Of a stretch of DNA of 64,000 nucleotides, positions 11,246 through 23,981 are shown in pieces; the stretch's first letter is position 1; each line of letters begins with the position of its first letter. The notes beneath the pieces were generated by a model that had not been told where the DNA came from, ran no database searches, and worked only from the letters and a program-made list of their open reading frames with translations. Source of the stretch: Notospermus geniculatus (lineage: Eukaryota; Nemertea; Pilidiophora; Heteronemertea; Lineidae); contig NMRB01001148.1 in NCBI GenBank assembly GCA_002633025.1, positions 62,348-126,347 on the forward strand, written 5' to 3'. Both the position numbers and the translations under genes were made by a program.

Positions 11246-12384
11246 CATGCTGTCAAGATGGAGGATCTTTCTTCGGCCTCATACGACCAGAGATGCAGGA
11301 ACGGTTATGGATATTTACACACACGTGATGTAAGTAAACGGTCTCCTTGGGACAAAGATTAATTGCTCTTTTGTGAGAGAAATGTTGTACCTTTATTCAC
11401 CATTTGGTCACATCACCATTTGGTCACATTTGATGACTTAAAGAAGCTCATTGTTCGAGAGATGCGGTTACCAGGCACAGCCAACCATACCTTAACAATA
11501 GGCGGCATCTGTGTTCAAACCCACGCGTATATTCTCGCGTGGTCTGCTACACCGTGGAACCCCATTCTACAGTTCTTAGGTGCGAAAATTTCTTGGCCAA
11601 GTTGGTGGACGTGACCGACTCGACCCATGTGTATTCACCGAGGTAGTATTAGGAATAGTCCATTTCCCCCAAGTCTTTTACATCAGTGGTGCATGTCGTT
11701 TGAATTTAAAATCTTTTTTCAGGCTGATGTTGACCAAGCCTATGCCTTTGTCCCGACGATACCTTCGCTCGAGGTTACCTTGCTAACGTGCTCAACTGTG
11801 TTACACATTTCCGGATTCTGCCTTCGCTGGACACGAGGAACGAACATTTGACACTGATTTCCGTAATGACGTAATGGCGCGAAATGAACTCTCCGATGGT
11901 GGCGTAGTGCAGTGAAATTGTTTGTAAAGGAAAGGACATTTAAACGTAATGTTTGAAATTAACTCGTCCGATTGCCACTTGTGGCGTTGTACAGTCGCGT
12001 TGGAAACCGCTGTAAGGATATTTCATTGCTGGTGAATACTAATTGTTCGTGTACTTTTCTTGTTATTTGTTTCTTTGTCATTTATATTTTTGTCATTGAT
12101 CTTTATCTTGGAACTCTGCTCTTTTTTCACAGCTGTTGGTGGCCAGGGAATGTGAATGGTACAACAACGACAAGTATTCGGCCGAAGTCCCGCAGAGTGA
12201 ACCGACTTGGATAAGTATGCCCACGCTGCGGGACTCCGGCCCACAGTCTTACGAACTTGTCTCTTGTTTCGACTGACGAAGTTCCGAATGACGGGTATGC
12301 ATCGGACAATCGAACCTGGCCACAACAGCTCGGGTACATCACTTCCACCCTCGCCCTCGGCCCTGTCTACAGCTGCGACGACTT
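11246..12384. other. intergenic, no feature recognised
   Basis: Several frames of 60-100 codons overlap here. None has family features or paired splice sites. No repeat structure stands out. Confidence 0.4.
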
Positions 12385-13085
12385 CGACGAAGAGGAAGGG
12401 TTAATATCCAGTTCAAGGCACAGGGACAGGGACAGGAGAAGTTGAAGAACGAACTCCGATTTTCCAGTTCAAGGAGGAGGAAATGGTTGATGTCCAGGTG
12501 AAAGTCCTTTCCGGCCAAGGAAGAGAGTGAACACAAACTATCAGCGGAAGACTTCAACTATCGCTCCGTAAGTTAAGCCCTGCCAACACTGCAACTTTAT
12601 TTTCGGAAACAATTATGAAAATCTTTAGTTGCAACAAAAATAGACAACAAACTCGTTTTGAGATTGTTGCTCAGCACAACATGACTTGCAACACGTAAGA
12701 CATGTTTTGAAAATGTTAAAGAAATGTTGCTGCTGCAGCATTTCTAAAACATTTTGAAAACTTGTTTTAAGTGTTGCAAGTCCTGTTATGCTGTGCAACA
12801 ATCTCAAAACAAAACGAGTTTGTTGTTTATTTTTGTTGCAACTAAAGATTTTCAGAATTGTTTTCGAAAAGTTGCAGTGTTGGCAGGGCTTAACTTGGGA
12901 GCGATAGTTGAAGTTTACCGTTAAGTCTGTTTTTCAACTCTTTTCCTTTGCCGAAAAGGACTTTCACCTGGACATTAACCCTTTCATTTTCCTCGAACTG
13001 GAAAAATGGAGTTTGTTATTCAACTTCTCCTTTCCCTGCGCCTTTAACTGGATATCAACTCTTCCACTGGACTTGGACAATGATC
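12385..13085. repeat. nested inverted repeat
   Basis: The inner fold-back 12571-12900 pairs taagccctgccaacactgca with tgcagtgttggcagggctta, and long gttgcaac stems continue inward. The outer arms also pair: ttcaactatcgctcc / ggagcgatagttgaa, then tttcacctgg, cctcctc and aactggaaaa blocks. The outer arm text continues into the minisatellite at 13.65-14.28 kb. Confidence 0.7.
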
Positions 13086-13429
13086 AAGGAAACGAATCAA
13101 TTAATAAATAACTTTTTATTTGTTGATTGATTACTACAGACAAAAGGAAGAAAAAGAAAACCGACTTCAGCTTCTGGAATGACTCTGAAAAGATAAAAAA
13201 GAATAAAAAATAAAAATAATTAGAAAAATAAAGAAAAGATAAGGAAAAATAGCCAGAAAATGGCCAAAATAGCAGAAAAATGGCAAAAATAAGCCAAAAT
13301 TGCCTAAAAAATGGCCAAAAATACCCCTAAAAAATGCTCTAAGTCCAACAAAAAAATTTTTAGTTCCACCCCTAGCTCCGAAACTTTGAGACGGTCAGGA
13401 GTAATCTCCCCTGCCGCTGAGACGAAATT

Positions 13430-13530
13430 CCTTTTCTATGTACATCACTACTTCTTCATAAAATGAGAAGTATGTATCTTCTCAAAATATGAAAAATTAA
13501 TCGAAGAAGTAGTGATGTACATGAAAAGAA
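13430..13530. repeat. fold-back element around tgtacatcactacttc
   Basis: tgtacatcactacttcttca is matched by gaagtagtgatgtaca about 60 bases later. It sits at the edge of a diverged unit of the repeat family at 21-24 kb. Confidence 0.65.
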
Positions 13531-13639
13531 ATTTCGACAGCCTCAACAGGGAGTGAAATCGGCAAATCGGTGTAATACTTACCAAGGTTGTTGTTCCACA
13601 ATGCGTACAAGAACCTGCAACATAAGAAAAAATGGACAT

Positions 13640-14280
13640 AGTTTATTTTTCAAACCCTTCCAACGGACTTTTTGGAGATAGTTTATTTTTCGAACCCTTC
13701 CACTGGAAATTTTTGGAGATAGTTTATTTTTCGAACCCTTCCACTGGAAATTTTTAGAGATAGTTTATTTTTCAAACCCAAATTGGAGATAGTTTATTTT
13801 TCGAACCCTTCCACTGGACTTTTTGGAGATAGTTTATTTTTCGAACATTAACCCTTTCCTGTTCATTGAACTGGAAAAATGGAGATAGTTTATTTTTCAA
13901 CTTTACCTTCCCATGCACTTTTCAATCAACATTAACCCCTTCCTGTTCTTCAAACTGGAAAAATGGAGATAGTTTAATTTTCAACTTTTCCTTCCCATGC
14001 CCCTTTCAATCAACATTAACCCCTTCCTGTTCTTCAAACTGGAAAAATGGAGATAGTTTAATTTTCAACTTTTCCCACCCTAGTAACTTTAACTGAACAT
14101 TAACCCTTTCCTGTTCTTTGAACTGGAAAAATCGAGATAGTTTATTTTTCAACTTCTCCTTCCCAAGCCCCTTTCATTGAACATTAACCCCTTCCTTCTC
14201 CTCAAACAGGAAAAATTTTTGAACCCTTCCACTGGACCTTTTTTGGAGATAGTCTATTTTTTCGAAATCAAAATGGAGAT
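13640..14280. repeat. minisatellite, ggagatagtttatttttc units
   Basis: There are short units (about 45 bases: ggagatagtttatttttcga, acccttccactgg) and longer ones (about 85-90 bases: cattaaccccttcctgttct, caaactggaaaaatgg). More than ten units in all, every one on the same strand. Confidence 0.8.
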
Positions 14281-14454
14281 CATCATTGGCAATACTGCCT
14301 TTCACCATTGAGAGTGCCGAGAAAAAACATCACGAGTCTCCCCTTCAGCTGTTGAGGAATTCCTTTTCAATGTACATCACAAGGCCTACATGAATATGTA
14401 CTTTTCGTATAATGAGAAGTAGAATCGGAGAAGTGCCGGTGGTGATATATTGTG

Positions 14455-15000
14455 GTGTGAATTAATATTCGAACAGAGGGAATTCAGCTTTTCATAAAGG
14501 CAAAATTTGCCGCTTCTGTATCCAATATCTATATCAAAAGTATTTGAAGTCAGTCCTAGAATGCACTCCTCTAGTCTGATATGTTTTCGCCGAATTCAGA
14601 TACTGCATATCACGAGAATGGTGAAAGTATCGAAATTTGACATTTCTTGAGATTTGCTGTGATCACCATTTTGTCTGGATATTTTGTGGAATTTTTTCCC
14701 CTTGCAACAACATGTTGAATGGGGGTATTACCTGACAGCGTTTGGAAACAGAAGTTGATATTCATACACCTGTGGTTCAAGTTTGATGTCTTTGATATTT
14801 TCCAATATGTCAAATTTCGAAATTTTTTCACCACACTCGTGACATCCAGCATCTGAATTCAGCGAAAACATATCAGCCTAGAGGTGTACATATCTAGGAC
14901 TGACTTCAAATACTTTTGATATAGATATTGGAATACCGAAGTGACAAATTTTGCTTAATTCCCTCTGTTCGAATATTGATTCACACCACTGTACATGAAA
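14455..15000. repeat. fold-back element, about 0.55 kb
   Basis: The left arm (14470-14610: attcgaacagagggaatt, atatctatatcaaaagtatt, gaagtcagtcctag) pairs with the right arm (14835-14980: gactgacttcaaatac, ttttgatatagatat, aattccctctgttcgaat). Inner arms also pair (caaatttcgaaatt). Confidence 0.75.
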
Positions 15001-15062
15001 AGAAATTGTAACAGCAGCCAGGGAGTGAAATCGAGATAGAACACGGGAAATCGACTGATACT

Positions 15063-15137
15063 CACCAAGGATATTCTCCACTTCATGATACGAGTAAGAC
15101 GGAAGAAGGCATGTTGTTCCACAATCCGCACAAGAAC
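15063..15137 (-). pseudogene. older exon-like copy with open frame
   Basis: Minus strand: ...tatattgcag then about 72 bases ending ccttg|gtgagt. One frame reads SCADCGTTCLLPSYSYHEVE and then NILG without a stop. A shortened relative (SCTHCGTTTL) is at 13578-13609. It is uncertain whether either is translated. Confidence 0.3.
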
Positions 15138-15221
15138 CTGCAATATAAGAAAAATAAGAATAAATAGAAGCAAATTGGTGGAAACATGGTCGATTAAATT
15201 AAGTAACAGCTGTATGTGTCA

Positions 15222-15609
15222 CTTAAAGGGACTAGGAAAAATTTTTCAAGCTTCGGTTATTACAAAATGCTAGTCTTTCATGATAAATTCCCACTGTCAA
15301 TTCACTTTTTCAATTAAGTGTTAATTACTGGCACGCAGACAAATCAGTCATCACCACACCATGGAGTATTCACCACGTCACTGGGAACCTCATCACTGTA
15401 TGTATTGTATGGAGCGAGCTTGTACTCTATTATGTTGATTAGGTTCCCAGTGACGTGGTGAATGCTCCATGGTGTGGTGATAACTGATTTGTCTGGGTGC
15501 CAGTAATTAACACTTAATTGAAAAAGTGAATTGACGGTGGGAATTTATCATGAAAGACTAGCATTTTGTAATAACCGAAGCTTGAAAAAATTTCCCTAGT
15601 CCCTTTAAG
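15222..15609. repeat. fold-back element, 388 bp, long arms
   Basis: The arms of about 170 bases are nearly perfect: acttaaagggactaggaaaa at the left and ttccctagtccctttaag at the right. They continue through gaagcttgaaaaa, caattaagtgttaattactg and ccatggtgtggtga. The loop is about 40 bases. Confidence 0.85.
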
Positions 15610-15899
15610 CGTAGTGCACAGTCAGACGCGAATTTCTTTCCTGAACCTTTCAACAAGTACATGTACACTGTACATGTACATACGTTCACGGACTTAGAGT
15701 TTTTTTCAGTAATAAGAAAAAAGAAAACCACGAGAGAGGAGAAGCGGTGAAAAAAACGTCCTAGAGGGGAGACGAACCAGCGACGCCCGAGTCAGCTGCT
15801 AGTAATGTAGTTAAATCTAGATCGTTTTCAATTTATCTAATACAATACCCAACACACAAGCCTGGCAGCGTAAATGGTTCACAAAGGAGAGTTTGTCAA

Positions 15900-16264
15900 T
15901 AGTGAGGTTTCGCAAATCTGACGAAACACGAAGTACGAAATACGAAATTGGACTTCATTTCCATGACGTAATATATTTCAGGAGATGGGTGGTACCACAA
16001 ATATTGCCTGCTGCAAGAACGTCTTTAAGCGTTTGACATTAGACCGCAAAAGAGTTACGGTCATAGAAATAATTTATCTTTCGTTTCCAATTCGAAGATA
16101 TGAAGTAGTAATTTAGAAATTCAAGATGTGCTAAAAGACGCAGTGGCAGCAGGACATTGTGGGAGCAACCACATGCAGAAATACATTATATTAAGTCCTG
16201 GAAATGAAGTTGAATTTCGTATTTAATACTTCGTGTTCCATCAGATTTTCGAAACCTCACTAAT
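15900..16264. repeat. fold-back element
   Basis: agtgaggtttcgcaaatctg and cagattttcgaaacctcact form the ends. tacgaaatacgaaatt / aatttcgtattt and ttcatttccat / ggaaatgaa pair inside. Confidence 0.75.
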
Positions 16265-16459
16265 GGAGTCATGTTGAAGGAAGATTGGCCTTCAGTAGAT
16301 GTAGATGGAGTTTTTGAACATCCTGAGAACAAGGGCTTTGGAGACGATCCTGTCATTAGTTCAAGAGATATTGCATTTTGCTTTTGGGCACCTGGTGGCT
16401 GAACCAAGATTCCAATTGGACCGGCGCTTGGTGACGTACACCATCTGACACAAGGGTAT

Positions 16460-17488
16460 ATTTCAGTCGACCCGCAAAGGTATGAACAGCGCCACGACGT
16501 GTCAGCCGCGGTATTTGGCGGTACTAACTGCTAAATCACTGAACGAAAGCGAGGCAGTGACGTAGGCGTAGCAGACGCAATAAAACAATCACTAATTACG
16601 CACGATTAGTCAGACGTTTGAAGGTGGCGTGATGTTTACATGTTGATGGAAGTTTCTCTACGAAAGTTGCCGAAAAATTCATCGAAATCGGTTCAGTTTT
16701 GGCCGAGTTATCGATCGAAAGGTAACCTTGTGTTTTCGAAAACAGGCGTTCTTCAAAGTGCGTACACTTTCTTGGAATAGTATTTTGAAACTTCTGCTTA
16801 GTTCATTCGGGTTGTTATAACATAGAAGAATCCACATGCGAAGCGTGGTTTTATGCACGCATGTCTGAGGGGTTGAAAATCACCCCGAAGCACAACGACA
16901 TTTTCAAGAAATCTCCTTCCCGTTATCCATTGTCTATTGGTTCCATGGGCTCCGACGGTGGCGCTGACTGGTAGAATCGTCAGTCAGACGTCGAAGGAAC
17001 CAGGTTATGGCTGCGAGAATCGTTACCTACTGCTGATCAAACTGCGTACAAAAATTTGGAATACCATGCCGAAGTATGAAATTAACACAGGTTGGAGATT
17101 GATAGTTTCTTCGTCTATTCAGTTTTGCTGGTTTTATGCAGGCAAGTATTTATGGAATTATGGCGATGTTTTTAACAACGCTCTACTCCAAATGACCTCC
17201 AATTCTGTGCGGAGGACGAAATTCCTTAAATGATTTCTCTTCACTCATTTGCTTAATGCTAAAATAAATTACACTAATGGAAAGCTCAATGTCTTAGCTA
17301 AACACTGATATATGGTTTATGTGGTTGAATTTGAACGGTCTTCTCGATAAACGCAATTTTGTGCTAGGTGTCCGATTTCTCGAATGAGGTACTCGAGAAG
17401 CCTCGTCGAGAGCCCCGATCGCCTATTATTTTCCCGCGCGCAAAATAAATCTGCCGTAGAAAAGGACCTTTGCGGGTCGACTGATTTG
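16460..17488. repeat. 1.03 kb element with short terminal inverted repeats
   Basis: tcagtcgacccgcaaagg at 16463-16481 is matched by cctttgcgggtcgactga at 17467-17484. The interior has one 98-codon frame (16937-17233) without recognisable domains, so no transposase is claimed. Confidence 0.6.
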
Positions 17489-17666
17489 TACCAAGTTTCA
17501 GGTCAATAGCCCCAGCGTTTACCAAATGGTCCACCATAAGGAAAAATTCTGAACTTTGACCAAAGTATCACTACATAAAACGCAAGCACACTGCATCACT
17601 GCAAATCTGGTGAATGTACATGTACATGTACTTCCGTCTCTCCATTTCTAAATTTAATGTTAGTAC

Positions 17667-18401
17667 TGATCATAAATAGATCAATAACCATAAATGTTCA
17701 ACTCAGAATTCATGTTACTCGTGACCTTTCTTAGTTTTCATTTCGTAAAATCCTTCATGCTCCATGGAATTACAAAATGTTGGTGTCTCAAAATGAAGCT
17801 GACATATTACTCTACGAAGTCGGTGATTTTTGTTGTGATCCGTTCGGAGATAGCAGAGCATATAGCCATCGGAAGTGTGAAATTGGTCAAAAATCCCCGC
17901 GGCCGATGTGTTTATGCTTCATCGCTTCTAAAAACTGACGCCAGATGTCGCGCCGTTATCAAAATAGGCAAATATTTCCCTCACGGAATCGAATATTGGT
18001 TTGAAAAGGTTTTCATCGAAGCTTTCGATGCTATAGCTCTGCCCTGTGCAAACCAGGCATTCGCTGGTTACCAAATAATACGTATTCCTGACATACACTT
18101 TTGTAGGCAGCGCCGCCTTCGACCGCTATTAGAACTAAATTTTGACCGAAATCGGAGGACACATCGGCCACAGCCTTTTTTGTCATCTAACTGCAAATTC
18201 TGATGGCCATAATTCATTGGTGTCTGAACGGATAAGGACAAAAATCACAGGGTGTGTTCAGCAGGATGTCAGCTTCATTTTGCGACCAACATTTTGTAAT
18301 TCCATGGAGCATGAAGGATTTTACGAAATGAAAACTAAGAAAGGTCACGAGTAACATGAATTCTGAGTTGCACATTTATGGTTATTGATCTATTTATGGT
18401 A
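17667..18401. repeat. fold-back element, about 0.73 kb
   Basis: The arms of about 200 bases include ataaatagatcaataaccat, catgttactcgtgacctttc, tccatggaattacaaaatgt and their complements. The 169-codon frame at 17694-18203 runs through one arm and the loop and shows no domain, so I treat it as chance. Confidence 0.8.
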
Positions 18402-18404
18402 TCA

Positions 18405-18668
18405 TTAGATGAACCCACCATAAAAGTTTCGTGGTTCTAGCTAGCAGCGTTCAGAAGATATGTCCAAAACATGTTTTCACATAGCGCCCCTATACAGACC
18501 AAAGTGTACAACCAGCAGCCCTAAGTTTCCGTCTGGAGATAGTACCATAACGGAAATGTATACCAAGTTTCAAATTTCTACGCCAAGTGCCACCCATGTT
18601 ATGACGAAGGACGACGACGACGACGGACGACACGTCATGAGAAAAGCTCACTCTCTGAGGTGAGCTAA
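18405..18668 (+). repeat. dispersed element with gacgacgacgacgg tail
   Basis: The segment runs from an accaagtttc-type body to (gac)n and ends in agaaaagctcactctctgag gtgagc. Related (gac)n text with accaaagtt context is at 58840-59050. This style of tail is common in marine invertebrate genomes. Confidence 0.5.
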
Positions 18669-18689
18669 CAAAGTGTCCCTCTCGCGGCT

Positions 18690-20950
18690 ATAAGAGTAAC
18701 TACAAAATGTACAGTGTACTTGTTGAAAAGTTCAGGAACAAATCCGCCAGCCGGATATATTTAAAAGGCAAACTTGGTTCCACTGACCACTGGCGGCAAT
18801 ACTGTCTTTCAAGTACCAATCTGTAGTCCGTCAAGAAGACACATCATAAGAGGATCGATGATGAATGAAAATTGAAGTCTACTTACCGGTACATAAATAT
18901 TCTCAACTTAATGGTGCCGTACGGATGTGGATACGAACAGGAAGGTCATGTGGATGGTAGAATATTAACTTCAGGGCTGGCGTGAAGGGTACATGCAGCT
19001 CAGATCAGAACACACAAGTTGACGACTGAAATACAAGAAAAAAACTTGAAATCCAACAATCCAAAGGTTCGAGAACCATCGTTAAAATATTTCGAGGGTG
19101 ATTGGATGAACACGGAATAAAACACGACAAGGCAAGGCTATGTGTGTCTTCAGGGTGTATCAGTAGGTTTTACCCACCACCCCATACGTTACATAGGGCT
19201 AACATCAGCGTCCGACGAACAAGGAAGCAACTGTCACATGCATATGCCTATCATGTACATACACGTCTCTAGAGACAAAATGCATTCACAGTTCAACATT
19301 ATCGATGCGGGATATCAGTTCCTTACACGCCGATCATAATGCCTTCCATTTTAGGGTGAATAAGAAAAAAAATTCGAGCCAGCATTTTAGGAACTGACCT
19401 CAGAAAACCAAGGTCTGGCCAGGAGTGTTTTGTGCTCAAAGACAGTAACAGGAGTTCTACAGTAGATGATACATGGTTCTGGTTATCTACAGTACTAAGA
19501 CCTCTCACTCTAGAAAGCTAATGAAATGGTCCATTGCCATGTGCATGAACGTACCAGGAAAACAAATGACAAATGTTAAATCGAAATGTTCCAGGGGCCT
19601 TGAGTTCCACGGTCATAGGATTATGGTCAAAAATTCAAGGTCAAAACATTGTGGCTTGGGAATTTATCTCCATCAGGCCACTTCAATATCTCAGGTGAAT
19701 AAAGAAACGAAACACCTTTAATTACTATCATAAAGGAATCAACCATAAAGGTTCAACTTACAAATTTAGCATTTTATAAATGTGGACAATATCCCTTTAA
19801 ACCTCAACAGATTTGCATTTTGACTATTCCATATGATAGGCAAGACCCTTCTGCACGTTCACTGCAAATTTTGTTGAATTCCGACTAGTTGATCTTATGA
19901 CACAAAATGACTGAATTAATGAGAACTCCACGAACAATGTGAGCGCAGGGTTATCTGTGTACATTTGAATAGGCTGACGTACATTTGCACATGCACATTT
20001 GTTATCCTCAGAAATGGAATTCAAAGCATCAAGTTGACAGGTTCATGTACCTCTTCACCACAAAAAAAAGTTGAAGCTCGTGCCTATTACAGAGAATGGA
20101 TTCCCTGTGACATGGTGACATTCTGTGACAAAACTTGTTAGCCTGAAATTCGGTGACATTCGGTGACTTTTTGAGAATTCTGTGACAAAATGTGACAAAG
20201 TGATCAGTAAAATATTGTGACAAACAGGAATTTTTGTGACATTTCAAAACATGCTTACAATGCCTCTTTTTCGTTTGAGAGGATGTAACTGTAATTGTAA
20301 GTAAGCTGGTGAGCGTTTTAGCGTGGCCCACCCCAGCCAGCCAGGGTCAAGTTTGATTTATTCCCTCCTGTGCTGAAGCTGAGTCAAGGTGACCTGGTAA
20401 GCCTTTGGCTTGGTACAGCAGTCCCTTCCTGGGGGGCTGACTGAGAAACCGCATCGATTTGTGTTCTTTCTATAGGGATAATGTGGCTTTTTCGTTCTCG
20501 CTTATGTTAGCAAACTTGATGTGACCTAAACATGCAAAAAGCACCAAAAAAGCTGTGACAATTGATACATTCCTGTGACATTTTGAAAATTTTGAGATGT
20601 GACAAATTGTGACTTGCCATTAAACATGAATCCATTCTCTGCTATTACGTAAAGCCAAAATTCAGGCAGTGAGAGACATCTGGTGGCAACACATGAAGTG
20701 TATCCCTCAGTAAGTTCATCGTTCGCAGTTAAACCTTATGGTTGATTCCTTTATGTTACTATGCAATCTTCAAATTTTCGGTGCGAAATCTGAACAAACC
20801 TTCACAACGAAACAGTGGAGGCAAACACCAAAGAAGCTGGTCAGGATGTTGGCCATTGGGTTCATGATCAGCTGCCACAGTGGTAGCCTGGATCATACAC
20901 CAACTCATCCTTAGTTTTGTAGGTGGGGTCTCAGCTTTATATAGAGTCTT
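18690..20950. other. intergenic, mostly unassigned
   Basis: Bases 18695-18745 match 15630-15680 in reverse (ttcctgaa, caacaagtac, tgtaca). Bases 20100-20620 are loosely rich in tgtgacaaa/tgtgacattt words. An exon-like block on the minus strand at 18885-19030 is closed by stops in all frames. Confidence 0.45.
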
Positions 20951-21047
20951 AGGTCTTAGTTTTATAGACAACCACACGCCGTGTTTCCCGAAAAGTTGCA
21001 ACGGAAATCAAAATCAATTACCAGTATGAGAAATCGATCAACACTCA

Positions 21048-21145
21048 CCAAGAATATTCTCAACACGACGAAGATGAAACTAAAGGCAGAAGATTCGTTT
21101 CTCACAAAGCCTGACCTTTGAGCAAGGTTTCTTGGAAGATGACGG
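21048..21145 (-). pseudogene. exon-like segment, array unit 1
   Basis: On the minus strand a ...attccag acceptor region leads into about 97 bases ending at attcttg|gtgagt. Parallel segments occur at 22535-22633 and 23881-23981, with acceptors ttgcag. In one frame all read Cys-rich text ending VENILG, but with an internal stop (TAG) in these three copies. In an older copy at 15063-15137 that frame is open. I infer decayed or non-coding exons of an unknown gene family. Confidence 0.3.
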
Positions 21146-21344
21146 CTGGAATACAAAAGAAGAAAACTTAGTGAAAAAAAAACATACATATCAAAACGTC
21201 ATTCAACATCAAAAAGACATTCAAGTTACATGCGAAACTGGCAGATTGTTTTCTCTCAAATGATAAGCAAACAGTAGTCATCTGCATGAAGAGAAATGTG
21301 GAAAATGTGGTTGCTCTGGGGTCACAGCTTTATATAAAGTCTTA

Positions 21345-21567
21345 TGCCCGTGTCACACTGTCCCGAAATTAGACACCCGATGGCCACACGAATATGGAAT
21401 TTTGAATTTTACGTGAAGATGGCCCCGAAGTCAACTTCCAGAATCTTGCAAATTTTCGATCCCAACCGGGTCTTCTTCAGGCTGGCACTTATCAGTAAGA
21501 TTTCCAAAAGTTTCCATTAATTCGTAAGGCCATCGGGTGTCAACTTCGGGACAGTGTGACACGGGCA
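21345..21567. mobile_element. MITE with TTA target duplication (Harbinger-like)
   Basis: The element is bounded by TGCCCGTGTCACACTGTCCC and its complement and flanked on both sides by TTA. Neighbouring tandem units show the uninterrupted site (agtcttaggtctta at about 20948 and 22965), so the insertion and its 3-base duplication are directly visible. TTA duplication is the hallmark of PIF/Harbinger elements. There is no transposase. Confidence 0.85.
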
Positions 21568-22534
21568 TTAGGTCTTAGTTTTATAGGCAACCACACGCCT
21601 TGTTCCGCAAATAGTTGCCAGAGATAAGAAGCCGTCGTGCAACTCGTCCTTCAATGAAAGGTGCGGTGCGGCTGTTCATCTTGCATTCATCGATACTTAC
21701 ACCCTCATCAATTCTGTCATAATCAAATCCTATTTATGGAATCTAACTTACTTTGTCTTTATCCCGTACTTGCAAAGCCCTGTCATCACGAGGCCAAAGA
21801 AAACGCTGTCCAACTTCATAAAAGATTGCACCAGTGGCATTAACAGTTCGTTTCTCAGTCCATGTGATGTCAGATTGCATGTGGTTGAAACTACAACAAC
21901 GTTTTGTTGATTGAAGGATTAATATAGACAAGAGGTAGAGCAAAGGAGGAGAGACTGAGTTCCTTGGATGGCATCTGAAAAGAGAGGAAAGGAGAACATA
22001 CAACAATTGACAAAAAAAGAAGAAAATAGAAAATGATGAAAATAGGAAAAAATGTTCAGTTAAAAAGGAGTAACCTCTCCTACCAAGTTAGATGGGACAG
22101 ATCACTTTCAAACCTTCCCTTGATGTGAATGAATTTATTTCCAATGTGCATCACTACTTCGGTATTAAAAAGACCATATAGGCTGCTACTATGTGGCTCA
22201 TCAGTGGATTCACAGGTGGCGCTAGCAACTGACAACCTTCGGATTTTGGCTCAAATGTTGATGTTTAGTGTATTTTACTTGCAGTACATGTCAGAGTTAC
22301 ATTCTCATGCCAACCGATCTGGTAATGAGCTTATTAAAAGCATATGAGGAGGCTGCCTGCAGAGACCCTTTAAATTCATTTGTCATGTCGAGAAGTATAG
22401 GACTTCTCAAATAATGAGAAAATCAATCAGACAGTGAAGTTTGTGATGCACATGAAGAATAAATTTAAAAGCGTCACCAGGAAGTGAAATTGGAAAATCG
22501 AGATCGAATACCAGTATGAGAAATCGATTACACT

Positions 22535-22633
22535 CACCAAGGATATTCTCAACACGACGAAGATGAAACTAAAGGCAGAAGATTCGTTTCTCACAATGCG
22601 TGAACTTGGAGCAAGGTTTCTTGGAAGATGACG
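22535..22633 (-). pseudogene. exon-like segment, array unit 2
   Basis: Same structure as the segment in unit 1: acceptor tattgcag, body with cgaatcttctgcctttagtt, donor ccttg|gtgagt. The VENILG frame has a TAG stop. An alternative frame is open for about 32 codons but is hydrophobic and shows no domain. Confidence 0.3.
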
Positions 22634-22755
22634 GCTGCAATACAAAACAAGACAACCTAGAGAAAAAATCATATCAAAACGTCATTCAAAATCAAAAAGA
22701 CATTCAAGTTACATGGGAAACGGGTAGATTGCTTTCTCTCAAATGATCAACAAAC

Positions 22756-22893
22756 ACGGCCCAGTTTCACAAAGAACCTTAAGTCTAAAGTTCGACTTAA
22801 GTCATCATGTGACCAGGTTTCAGCAAATCAGATGACTTTATTTCAGACTTAAGTTTTTTCTTAGACTTAAGATTCTTTGTGAAATCCAGCCCA
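22756..22893. mobile_element. fold-back element inserted in tandem unit 2
   Basis: cggcccagtttcacaaagaa and ttctttgtgaaatccagccc are inverted ends, and acttaag stems lie inside. Units 1 and 3 lack it between ctctcaaatgat and gtcatctgcatgaag. Confidence 0.8.
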
Positions 22894-23880
22894 GGAGTTG
22901 TCATCTGCATGAAGAGAAATGTGGACACATGCGGTCGTTGTGGGGTCTCAGCTTTCAATAGTCTTAGGTCTTTAGTTCTATAGACAACCACACGCCATGT
23001 TCCACAAATAGTTGCCAGGGATGAGAAGCCGTCGAGCAACTAGTCCTTCAATGAAAGGTGTGGCTGTTCATCTTGGATTCATCGACTCCCCACACCCTCA
23101 TCAATTCTGTCACAATCAAATCCTATTCATGAATCTAACTTACCTTGTTTTTATCCCGCACTTGCAAAGCCCTGTCATCTCGAGGCCAAGGAAACGCTGT
23201 CCAACTTCACAAAAGGTGGTACCAGTGTGGTGCAAACAACAACAACAACGTTTCATTTGTCGATTCATTGATTGATACAGAAAGAGGCCGAGCAAAGGTT
23301 GAGAGACTCAGTTCCTTGGATGGCATCTGAAAGAGAGGAAAGGAGAACATAAAACAATTGACAAAAAAAGAAGAAAATAGAAAATGATGAAAATAGGAAA
23401 AATGTTCAGTTATAAAAAGTAATCTCTCCTTCCAAGTTAGATGGGACAGATCACTTTGAAATCTTCCCTTGATGTGAATGAATTGATTTTCGATGTGCAT
23501 CACTTGTTCGGTATTAAAGGGACCCTATAGGCTGCTACTATTTGGCTCATCAGTGTCTTCGCTGCGGGTTCCCAGGTGGCGCTAGCAACTGGCGACCTTC
23601 GGATTTTGGCTCAAATATAGATGTTTAGTGTATTTTACTTGCAATGCATGTCACAGTTACATTCTCATGCCAACCGATCTGATAATGAATCCATCAAATG
23701 CAGGGGGCTGCCTGTAGGGACCCTTAAAATTCATTTTTCATGTCATGAGAAGTATAGGAGTTCTCAAAATATGAGAAAATCAATCACTGAATTAGTTATG
23801 CACATGAAAAAACAATTTTAAAGCGTCACCAGGAAGTGAAATGGAGATCGAATACCAGTATGAGAAATCGATTACACTCA

Positions 23881-23981
23881 CCAAGGATACTCTCAACACG
23901 ACGAAGATGAAACTAAAGGTAGAAGATTGGTTTCTAACCAAGCGCGTGACCTTGGAGCAATGTTTTTTGGACGATGACGGC
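23881..23981 (-). pseudogene. exon-like segment, array unit 3
   Basis: Third copy with the acceptor tattgcag and the donor ccttg|gtgagt preserved. It is followed on the minus side by the same ttgtttctcat-type flanks as its neighbours. Confidence 0.3.

Noticed and set aside
17694-18203. 169-codon plus-strand frame
   Set aside because: It runs through one arm and the loop of an inverted repeat, has no domain or splice context, and its arm sequence recurs in reverse.
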